From: JAVBOW01 sp031550125
GTDB taxonomy: Bacteria; Bacteroidota; Bacteroidia; Bacteroidales; Rikenellaceae
Length of the DNA: 20,725 nt
Assembly: GCA_031550125.1 (NCBI GenBank)
Contig: JAVBOW010000029.1
Location: forward strand, 1-20,725
Direction of reading: 5' to 3'
The translations under genes were made by a program, and so were the position numbers. Of the stretch, positions 14,550 to 20,725 are shown piece after piece (the stretch's first letter is position 1; each line of letters opens with the position of its first letter). Under the pieces are notes generated by a model, which was not told where the DNA came from, made no database searches, and worked only from the letters and a program-made list of their open reading frames with translations.

Positions 14550-16985
14550 ATGAAAAAGATCCTCTTGCTGGCCGCCGTTCTATGCTCTGCGGCTCTTTTT
14601 GCCCAGAACCGCAAGTTTACAGTTTCCGGCGCAGTAGCCGACCAGGAGGGCAAGCCTGTAGCTTTTGCCACCGTACTCGTACTCTCCGCCGATTCCGCCC
14701 AGGTGGCCGGCGGGGCCACCGACGCCGGCGACGGGCGTTTCGCGCTGGCCGCCCCGGCGGGCGACTACCGTCTCGTGGTGCGGTATGTAGGCTTCGCTCC
14801 GCACGAGGAGCCGCTAAAGGTGGCCGCCGACGTAGCCCTGCCCACGATAACGCTCGTGCAGGACGCGCGCCGGATAGAAGACGTGGTGGTTAAGGCTCAA
14901 TTCATAACCCGCGAAGCCGACCGTTTCGTGATGAACGTAGCCGGCAGCGTGCAGGCCATAGGAAAAAACGCGGGCGAAGTCATGGCGTTGGCGCCGGGGG
15001 TGTGGCTGGCGGACGACAAACTGTCTATAAACGGCCGCGGCGGCGTGCGCGTGATGGTGGACGAACGCATGCTGAATATGGATTTCGAGGGTATGATGAG
15101 CTATCTGCGCAGCATAAAGGCCGAGGACATACAAAAGATAGAGGTGATCCCCTCTTCGGGAGCGGACTACGACGCCGCGTCGCAAGGAGGTATAATAAAG
15201 ATCACGCTGCGCAAACGCAGGCAGGACGGCGCGGAAGGTTCGCTGTCGCTCTCGGGCAGCCGGAACGGCAACGGCAGGGTGTCGGAGCTTAGCCCCGCCT
15301 TCAACCTCAACTACCGCCGCAACAAGCTTAGCCTGTACACCAACCTGGGCTACTCCGAATTCAGCAACGGCCAGGACATAGAAGAGAGCAGCGTATACGA
15401 AAATTCCACGGACCGGCTGGTCTCAAGGACGGTGCTGGACGACAGCGATGAGAGCTATTCCGTGCGTCTGGGCGGCATATACGACCTGAAGTCGAACCAA
15501 AGCCTCGGTTTGGAAGGCTATTTCTCGAGCGATTCCAGGCGGATGAATGCGCGCGGGGAGTCCGACCTCAGGTCGGGCGGGGTTGATTTCATGACCCGCA
15601 ACACGATACCCGGCACAGACAAGAGCAATTACATCACGGCGTCGGCAAACTACATATGGCGCATAGATTCGCTCGGCTCGGTATTGAAGGTGATAGCCGA
15701 CTTCAACGCCACCCTGGGCAAGGATAGAAGTAACGTGACCAACGAATACCTCGACGCCGGAACGTACATTCCCGACTCGGTCTACAGGAACGCCATGGAT
15801 AAAGACTATAAGGTGTACTCGCTCACCGTGGCGTGGGAGAAAACGCTCTCTTCAGTATCAGTCCTCAAGGCGGGCGGCAAGGTGAACTACAACGACATGT
15901 ACGACAATTCGGAATACCGGTACCTGGACCTTGCAGGAGGGGAGTGGCTTCCGATAGCGTCGCAGAGCGGCGTAAACAAATATACGGAGAGGATATCGGC
16001 CCTCTACGCCATCTACAGCACGCGCCTGTTCAAAAAACTGTCGGCGTCGGCCGGCCTGCGGGCCGAGCATACCTACGCCGTGCCGGAATCGGCTATGGGA
16101 CAGGACGGGGAAGGAAACCAATACACCGACCTGGACGACGCCAGGCAAAACTACGTCAACCTGTTCCCAAACATGAACCTCTCGCTGCCGCTAAACTCCA
16201 AACAGAGCGCCCAGCTGATATTGTCCTACGCCCGCAAGATAGAGCGGCCGGGTTTCTGGGCGCTCAACCCGTTCATGCTGCCGCTTTCGCGCTATTCCTA
16301 CGTGGTTGGCAACCCCAACCTCAGGCCCACCATAACGGACGACGTTTCGCTCACGGCGGTGGCCGGATACCGCTACACGCTCACCCTCGGCGCGCGCATA
16401 TCGAACGACGAGATACGCCAGGTGGGGTTCCTCGATCCTGACGACCCGGACATCTTCATCTATCAGCACCAGAACATAGACCGCGGCTCGATGTTCTACG
16501 CCAACCTGAATACGCCCTTTACGATCGCCAAGTGGTGGAACTTCACCGTCAACCTGACAGCCATGGATATGGGCGACAATTACGGCGGCAACGACGAGCG
16601 TTCCAGGTGCCTGCAGGGAAACTTCAACACCGCGGTGTCGCTGCCCGGGTCGTTCTCCGTAGAACTGGACGGCTGGGGCCGCACAGGAGGGCTGACAGTA
16701 GGCAACATGACCCTGCCGGAACCGGAATGGCAGGTCAACGCCGCGCTTAAGAAGCGCATGCTGGACAACCGTTTCACCATGTCGCTGAATGTATGGAATG
16801 TCGTAGGTACAAACGAAATGCGCATAAAGCTCGCAGGCGAAGGCTTCAGCAAATACACCGACGTGACACGCAACTGGACGCGCTACGGGTTCTCGCTGCG
16901 ATACAATTTCCGGTCGGGCGTGTCGTTCAAGGCGCGCAAGGTGGAGAGCAACACCGAAGAGGAGAGTTCGCGAATGTCCAAATAG
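14550..16985 (+). CDS. TonB-dependent-receptor-like outer-membrane beta-barrel protein
   Basis: An 811-residue outer-membrane protein. A signal peptide (about residues 1-19, SAALFAQ end) is followed by a carboxypeptidase-regulatory-like domain (about 22-105; VSGAVADQEGKPVAFATV and YVGFAPHEEPL). Next is a plug-like domain (about 110-215; VVKAQ, GEVMALAPGVW, INGRGGVRVMVDERML, IEVIPSSGADYDAASQGGIIKI). The remainder is a long barrel of alternating aromatic strands typical of the OMP_b-brl_3 type. It is shorter than SusC (about 1000 residues), and no SusD follows, so it should not be called SusC. Its cargo is unknown; it could import an oligosaccharide, ion or peptide. The ATG at 14550 starts a standard signal peptide; a GTG at 14532 would add six residues. 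It has its own promoter and is followed by an inverted repeat at 17055. Confidence 0.9.
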   Translation: MKKILLLAAVLCSAALFAQNRKFTVSGAVADQEGKPVAFATVLVLSADSAQVAGGATDAGDGRFALAAPAGDYRLVVRYVGFAPHEEPLKVAADVALPTITLVQDARRIEDVVVKAQFITREADRFVMNVAGSVQAIGKNAGEVMALAPGVWLADDKLSINGRGGVRVMVDERMLNMDFEGMMSYLRSIKAEDIQKIEVIPSSGADYDAASQGGIIKITLRKRRQDGAEGSLSLSGSRNGNGRVSELSPAFNLNYRRNKLSLYTNLGYSEFSNGQDIEESSVYENSTDRLVSRTVLDDSDESYSVRLGGIYDLKSNQSLGLEGYFSSDSRRMNARGESDLRSGGVDFMTRNTIPGTDKSNYITASANYIWRIDSLGSVLKVIADFNATLGKDRSNVTNEYLDAGTYIPDSVYRNAMDKDYKVYSLTVAWEKTLSSVSVLKAGGKVNYNDMYDNSEYRYLDLAGGEWLPIASQSGVNKYTERISALYAIYSTRLFKKLSASAGLRAEHTYAVPESAMGQDGEGNQYTDLDDARQNYVNLFPNMNLSLPLNSKQSAQLILSYARKIERPGFWALNPFMLPLSRYSYVVGNPNLRPTITDDVSLTAVAGYRYTLTLGARISNDEIRQVGFLDPDDPDIFIYQHQNIDRGSMFYANLNTPFTIAKWWNFTVNLTAMDMGDNYGGNDERSRCLQGNFNTAVSLPGSFSVELDGWGRTGGLTVGNMTLPEPEWQVNAALKKRMLDNRFTMSLNVWNVVGTNEMRIKLAGEGFSKYTDVTRNWTRYGFSLRYNFRSGVSFKARKVESNTEEESSRMSK

Positions 16986-17054
16986 GCGGCCCCGGCGAAA
17001 GAATGGCGAGTGGGTATAAACAACCTCTTGCGTATGGTATAAATACTTAATCTC

Positions 17055-17087
17055 ACATTCCGCCGCTTCCGAAAACAGGCGGAATGT
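17055..17087 (+). promoter_or_regulatory. 10-bp inverted repeat abutting the YeiH promoter
   Basis: Arms ACATTCCGCC (17055-17064) and GGCGGAATGT (17078-17087) are perfectly complementary around a 13-base loop. The right arm ends one base before the -7 box at 17089. It lies 70 bases past the barrel-gene stop. It may be an operator controlling the exporter, or the barrel gene's terminator with a weak T tail (TTTATATTTG). The preceding 16986-17054 contains GGTATAAA twice (17013-17020, 17036-17043) and nothing else I can name. Confidence 0.5.
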
Positions 17088-17088
17088 T

Positions 17089-17096
17089 TATATTTG
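17089..17096 (+). promoter_or_regulatory. -7 box of the YeiH-type exporter gene
   Basis: TATATTTG is a perfect -7 box 21 bases before the ATG at 17118. The expected -33 position falls in the loop of the inverted repeat and has no TTTG, so activator or repressor input is plausible. Confidence 0.65.
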
Positions 17097-17117
17097 TGGC
17101 AAAACCCGACAAACGTC

Positions 17118-18404
17118 ATGAAACCGAAAAAATTCTCCATGAGCGAAGACTGGGCCTCGACCCTCACGGGCGGCCTTATCATACTGCTCGTCATACTCAT
17201 CTACTCCATACGGACAGGCATGCCGTGGCCGTCGTTCAGCTGGTCCAATACGGACGAACTCACGGACAAGGTATTCGCGCTGGACAACCTTGGACACTCG
17301 CTGGTCGTTTTCGTCTCCGCCTTCGTAATGACGGCGATAGCCAACGCGCTTTCGGGCAGGCGGTGGCGGGACAACGCGGGTTTTGCGGCGCTCTTCGCGC
17401 TGACTTTCATCGCCATGACCATGGCCGGAAACATATACATGAAAGATTGGGGCATAGAAACGGTAATCTTCAGCCTGCTGTTGGGCCTGTTCATCCGCAA
17501 CGTGTTCGGAGCGCCGGAATGGATAAAAGGGGCGCTCAACTCGGAGATGTACGTGAAGATAGGACTGGTGCTGCTGGGAACTACGGTGATGTTCGACAAA
17601 CTGCTGCAGATGGGAGCCGTGGGCATCCTGCAATCGGTGGTGGTGGTGCTGGGCGTGTGGTACTTCTCTTTTTGGCTGTGCCGGAAGATGAAGATAGACG
17701 AGGAGATGGGCATGATGCTTTCGAGCGCCGTGTCGATCTGCGGCGTGTCGGCGGCGGTGGCCACCGCCGGGGCCATCAAGGGCGACAAGGCCAAATTGTC
17801 CTATGTGGTGTCGCTGGTTATGGTGGTGGCCGTGCCTATGATCTTCCTCATGCCCGCGCTGGCCAAACTGATAGGGCTGGGCGGCGAGATGGCCGGAGCG
17901 TGGATAGGCGGGACGGTGGACACCACCGGAGCCGTCGTGGCTACGGGCGCCATTTACGGCGACCAGGCCAGGGACGCGAGCGTGATAGTCAAGTCGGCCC
18001 AAAACGTGCTGCTTGGCGTGGCCGCATTCTGCATATCGATCTACTGGGCCTGGTCGCACGGCAGGGGAGGCAAAACGCCGGACGCCCGATACGCCGACAG
18101 GCCCGGAGTGCGTTTGCTGTGGGAGCGCTTCCCTAAATTCGTCCTGGGTTTCATGATTGCCTCGCTCGTGTTCTCTTTCCTGATAGACCCGGCGCAAAAC
18201 GCACCCATGACCGACGTGCTGAAGAAGGCGCAGGGGCTGTGGTTCGCCCTCGGATTCACATCAATAGGTCTGGAGACGGACTTCCGCAGTTTCGTGACGG
18301 CGTCTAACCGCAAAGCGACCGTAGCGTTCCTTGTGGCGCAGACTTTCAACGTTATCTTCACGCTCGGCGTGGTGCTTCTGCTCGGGATGTTGATCGGGTA
18401 CTGA
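17118..18404 (+). CDS. YeiH-family putative sulfate exporter
   Basis: A 428-residue inner-membrane protein with about ten to eleven hydrophobic helices, of the UPF0324/YeiH (Cons_hypoth698) type. Typical segments are FSLLLGLFIRNVFG, KIGLVLLGTTVMF, SSAVSICGVSAAVATAGAI (about residues 204-222), WIGGTVDTTGAVVATGAIYG and the C-terminal FALGFTSIGLETDF. Family members are annotated as putative sulfate exporters, with limited experimental support. The protein is longer than the compact E. coli-type members (about 350), with an extra N-terminal helix region and a hydrophilic segment after helix 8. The ATG at 17118 was chosen because it follows the -7 box at a suitable distance; upstream frame extension would start inside the promoter. 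It is followed after 10 bases by the GH51 gene, so the two are an operon. Location among three sulfatases supports a role in sulfate or sulfite handling (inference). Confidence 0.85.
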   Translation: MKPKKFSMSEDWASTLTGGLIILLVILIYSIRTGMPWPSFSWSNTDELTDKVFALDNLGHSLVVFVSAFVMTAIANALSGRRWRDNAGFAALFALTFIAMTMAGNIYMKDWGIETVIFSLLLGLFIRNVFGAPEWIKGALNSEMYVKIGLVLLGTTVMFDKLLQMGAVGILQSVVVVLGVWYFSFWLCRKMKIDEEMGMMLSSAVSICGVSAAVATAGAIKGDKAKLSYVVSLVMVVAVPMIFLMPALAKLIGLGGEMAGAWIGGTVDTTGAVVATGAIYGDQARDASVIVKSAQNVLLGVAAFCISIYWAWSHGRGGKTPDARYADRPGVRLLWERFPKFVLGFMIASLVFSFLIDPAQNAPMTDVLKKAQGLWFALGFTSIGLETDFRSFVTASNRKATVAFLVAQTFNVIFTLGVVLLLGMLIGY

Positions 18405-18414
18405 CCATAACATC

Positions 18415-20478
18415 ATGGCAAACCTTACCTTACGCATGGCCGTCATATGCGCCCTCCTTTGCCCGGGGACGCAGGCGGCCGGACAAACCATATCCATAGA
18501 TACGGGCCGGCCTAAAAAGGTAGCCCCAATACTCTACGGTTTCCACTACGAGGAGATAGGCATGATAGGCGACGGGGGACTGCACGCCGAACTCGTCCGC
18601 AACCGCTCGTTCGAGGAGGCCACCCCACCCCGCGGCATAGCCGTGCAGGACGGACTCTACGTGGGCATACCCAACCCTTCGGCCGGAGGCAACAAAGCCG
18701 TCTTCCAGGCCGATCCTCTCACCGGCTGGGAGGCTACGCCGCTCTCCTATTCGCCCATATCCATAAAACGTACCGCGGCCAACCCGCTCAACGGCCGCAA
18801 CACCTACTCCATGGAGGTGTCCGTGAGCCGCGACATAAAGGACGCCGGGGGACGCGCCGCCATCTTCAACAAGGGTTATTTCGGGATGAACATAGAGGCG
18901 GGAAAAGACTACAGCCTGTCGTTCCATATCCTTGCGTCGCGCGGAGACGTAGCGCTGGATTTCACACTTACCGACGAGAACGGCTTGCCGCTATCCATGC
19001 CCGCCGGATTCGACGCGCCGCGCGGAGGGTGGCGGCGCTTCGAAGCCAAGATCACAGCCACTGGCAGCGCGGCGCACGGCATGCTGTCGATAACGCCCAG
19101 GGCCGGCGGGACGTTCCAACTGGACGTGGTGTCGCTCATGCCCGCCGACACGTGGGACGGCGGACGGTCGGTGTTCCGCAGCGACATAATGCGCAATCTG
19201 GTCGATTACTCCCCGGACTTCATACGTTTCCCCGGAGGATGCCTGGTACACGGCATAAACCACCAGACCATGTACCGCTGGAAGCAAACCATAGGCGACA
19301 TTGCCGGGCGTCCGGGAGCATGGAGCAAATGGGCGCCGTATTACCGCACCGACGGTATAGGCTACCACGAATTCCTCGAACTGTGCGAGTACACGGGAGC
19401 CAAAGCCATGTACGTAACGTCGGCGGGAATGGTCTGCACCGAATTCCTGCAGCGCGACGGCGACCGGACGTTCCGACACGAGGAGGTGGACCTTGATTAC
19501 TATATCGGCGACGCGCTCGACGCCATAGAGTACGCCATAGGCCCGGTAAACACGGTATGGGGCGCGGAAAGGGCCAAAAACGGACATCCCGCCCCCTTCC
19601 CGCTGGAATACGTGGAGATAGGCAACGAAGATTCCGGCCCGGTGTACTACCAGCGCTACGAAAAGATATTCAACGCCATAAGGGCGAAATACCCGCACAT
19701 AAAACTCATTGCCAACAGCAATATAGGCCGTACGCCCGAGGACGACCGCAAGCGCGAACGCATACCGCAGTTCGCAGACCCGTCGCACGTGGAGATCTTC
19801 GACGAGCATTACTACAACACCGTGGAGTGGGCCGTAAGGAATCACCGCAAGTTCGACGCCTACGGACGCCCCGGCCCCGCGTTGTTCATAGGCGAACTCG
19901 GCATGGACGGTCCCTATCCGGTGAAGATACTGGCCGAGGGTATCGTCAAGCTGAGCATGGAGCGCAACGCCGACCTGAGGCCCATGATGGCCGACCGCCC
20001 GCTGATGCGCAACTGGGATTTCATAGGCCGCAGCAGCCATATGCAGCCACTCCTCCTGCACGACTCGCGGACGAGCGTCAAAACCTTCAACTACTACCTG
20101 TGCAAGCTTTTCAGAGACAACAAGATAGATATATACTACCCGGCGGAAACAGAAATGCCTGCCGGCTCCGGCAGCCAAACGCTATTCGCCTCGGCCGGTT
20201 TCGACAGCGCGTCGGGAGAATATGTGGTTAAGGTCATAAACATGTCGGCCGACCCGGCCCCCGTCACCCTGGCCGGCCTCGGAGGCCCGAAACCCATGCG
20301 TGCCTCGGTAACCACTCTCACCGCCGCCGGCGACCAGGCCAACACTCCGGCCGATCCGGCCCGAACGGTCCCTTCCGTGGCCGTCCGGGAGATGAAGGCC
20401 CCCATAAAACAGACCGTGCCGGGCTACTCTCTGACCGTGTGCCGGTTCAGTACTGCGAGCCAGGGCGGCAGGCCTTAA
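18415..20478 (+). CDS. GH51 alpha-L-arabinofuranosidase
   Basis: A 687-residue secreted enzyme that releases terminal alpha-L-arabinofuranose from arabinan, arabinoxylan or arabinogalactan side chains with retention of configuration. The signal peptide is about residues 1-24 (TQAAGQT end). Residues about 30-60 (ILYGFHYEEIGMIGDGGLHAEL) are the usual GH51 opening. A CBM4/9-like beta-sandwich insertion covers about 95-245. The catalytic barrel follows with FIRFPGGCLVHG. The acid/base is Glu405 in EIGNED, the nucleophile Glu494 in FIGELGMD, and the C-terminal beta-domain follows LHDSRTSVKTFNYY. The start MANLTLRM at 18415 fits 10 bases after the exporter stop; Met8 is a possible alternative. Of its 41 isoleucine codons 33 are ATA, striking for such GC-rich DNA. 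The family also contains some endoglucanases, but the overall layout matches Bacteroidales arabinofuranosidases. Confidence 0.93.
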   Translation: MANLTLRMAVICALLCPGTQAAGQTISIDTGRPKKVAPILYGFHYEEIGMIGDGGLHAELVRNRSFEEATPPRGIAVQDGLYVGIPNPSAGGNKAVFQADPLTGWEATPLSYSPISIKRTAANPLNGRNTYSMEVSVSRDIKDAGGRAAIFNKGYFGMNIEAGKDYSLSFHILASRGDVALDFTLTDENGLPLSMPAGFDAPRGGWRRFEAKITATGSAAHGMLSITPRAGGTFQLDVVSLMPADTWDGGRSVFRSDIMRNLVDYSPDFIRFPGGCLVHGINHQTMYRWKQTIGDIAGRPGAWSKWAPYYRTDGIGYHEFLELCEYTGAKAMYVTSAGMVCTEFLQRDGDRTFRHEEVDLDYYIGDALDAIEYAIGPVNTVWGAERAKNGHPAPFPLEYVEIGNEDSGPVYYQRYEKIFNAIRAKYPHIKLIANSNIGRTPEDDRKRERIPQFADPSHVEIFDEHYYNTVEWAVRNHRKFDAYGRPGPALFIGELGMDGPYPVKILAEGIVKLSMERNADLRPMMADRPLMRNWDFIGRSSHMQPLLLHDSRTSVKTFNYYLCKLFRDNKIDIYYPAETEMPAGSGSQTLFASAGFDSASGEYVVKVINMSADPAPVTLAGLGGPKPMRASVTTLTAAGDQANTPADPARTVPSVAVREMKAPIKQTVPGYSLTVCRFSTASQGGRP

Positions 20479-20479
20479 C

Positions 20480-20518
20480 CCGGCGCGCCTGAGTCCGCAT
20501 TTGTATATTGCGCGCCGG
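20480..20518 (+). terminator. GC-only inverted repeat after GH51, possible terminator
   Basis: Arms CCGGCGCGC (20480-20488) and GCGCGCCGG (20510-20518) pair perfectly around a 21-base AT-richer loop, starting 2 bases after the GH51 stop. There is no T-run downstream, so classic intrinsic termination is doubtful; the hairpin could protect the mRNA 3' end. Confidence 0.4.
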
Positions 20519-20533
20519 ACATGCGTACATATA

Positions 20534-20565
20534 TTTGTGGCGCTAAAAAAAATGTATTATCTTTG
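20534..20565 (+). promoter_or_regulatory. Bacteroidota-type promoter of tRNA-Leu
   Basis: TTTG (20534-20537) and TATCTTTG (20558-20565) are separated by exactly 20 bases, the same arrangement and the same -7 sequence as the tRNA-Lys promoter. The tRNA 5' end is 14 bases downstream. Confidence 0.88.
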
Positions 20566-20578
20566 TGGGCTTCAAAAG

Positions 20579-20660
20579 GCGGATATGGCGTAATTGGTAG
20601 CCGCGCCAGACTTAGGATCTGGTGCCGTGAGGCGTGGGGGTTCGAGTCCCTTTATCCGCA
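20579..20660 (+). tRNA. tRNA-Leu (anticodon UAG)
   Basis: An 82-base class II tRNA: acceptor GCGGATA with TATCCGC and discriminator A, anticodon stem CCAGA/TCTGG with loop CTTAGGA giving TAG, a long variable arm (TGCCGTGAGGCGT) and T-arm with GGGTTCGAGTCCC. CCA is not encoded. The long variable arm and anticodon agree on leucine. Confidence 0.97.
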
Positions 20661-20673
20661 CTTAAGGTCGTGA

Positions 20674-20718
20674 CGACATTGCCCTCCATATGCGTGGCGG
20701 GCAATGTCGGAACATTTT
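20674..20718 (+). terminator. Intrinsic terminator of tRNA-Leu
   Basis: Arms CGACATTGCCC (20674-20684) and GGGCAATGTCG (20699-20709) are perfectly complementary over 11 bp with a 14-base loop, and a T-run (20714-20718) follows within five bases. Confidence 0.8.
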
Positions 20719-20725
20719 TCACCCT

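Noticed and set aside
14550..16985. SusC homologue of a starch-utilisation-type pair
   Set aside because: The protein is too short, its barrel resembles the OMP_b-brl_3 type, and no SusD follows; called only a TonB-receptor-like barrel protein.
1..20725. CRISPR arrays, insertion-sequence ends, toxin-antitoxin or phage-defence genes
   Set aside because: Looked for on both strands; no regularly spaced repeats, transposase or nuclease-type proteins other than the integrase fragment were seen.

Overview
The window looks like a chromosomal segment of a GC-rich member of the Bacteroidales. The evidence is direct: several intergenic regions carry the Bacteroidota promoter signature (a -7 box of the form TAnnTTTG, twice with a TTTG -33 box exactly 20 bases upstream). 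Ribosome-binding sites are mostly weak, and the gene content is typical (meso-diaminopimelate dehydrogenase, Ser-type sulfatases, an outer-membrane beta-barrel with a carboxypeptidase-regulatory-like N-terminus, GH43 and GH51 enzymes). The combination of high GC and this gene content suggests an Alistipes/Rikenellaceae-like gut bacterium; that placement is inference.

Layout. Bases 1-850 are the end of a probable integrated mobile element: the 5' part of a leftward tyrosine recombinase gene, an AT-richer leader with short repeats, then a tRNA-Lys gene whose 3' end faces the element. Next come housekeeping genes: ddh (minus), a divergent RluA-type pseudouridine synthase (plus) and tRNA-Pro(CGG) with an almost perfect 45-base palindromic terminator. 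From 3.4 to 20.5 kb lies a carbohydrate/sulfate-ester locus. On the minus strand are a sulfatase and a lipoprotein galactose mutarotase. Divergent from these, on the plus strand, is a tight cluster: a 757-residue secreted protein of no family I recognise, a GH43 enzyme, two more sulfatases and a dicarboxylate/amino-acid symporter. A small DUF1801 protein follows on the minus strand, then an outer-membrane beta-barrel protein, a YeiH-type putative sulfate exporter and a GH51 alpha-L-arabinofuranosidase. The window closes with tRNA-Leu(UAG) and a terminator.

How the genes may work together (inference). Three secreted sulfatases, two enzymes of arabinofuranosidase-type families (GH43, GH51) and a mutarotase point to stepwise breakdown of a sulfated glycan containing arabinose and probably galactose. 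Exo-sulfatases would unmask residues for the hydrolases, the mutarotase would equilibrate the released sugar, and the YeiH protein may handle sulfate. No SusC/SusD pair, hybrid two-component system or ECF sigma/anti-sigma pair lies in the window, so it is not a canonical complete polysaccharide utilisation locus. The best candidate for something new is the unassigned 757-residue protein that leads the plus-strand cluster. A second notable signal is codon use: the native GH51 gene encodes most isoleucines with ATA despite high GC, while the recombinase fragment uses no ATA at all.
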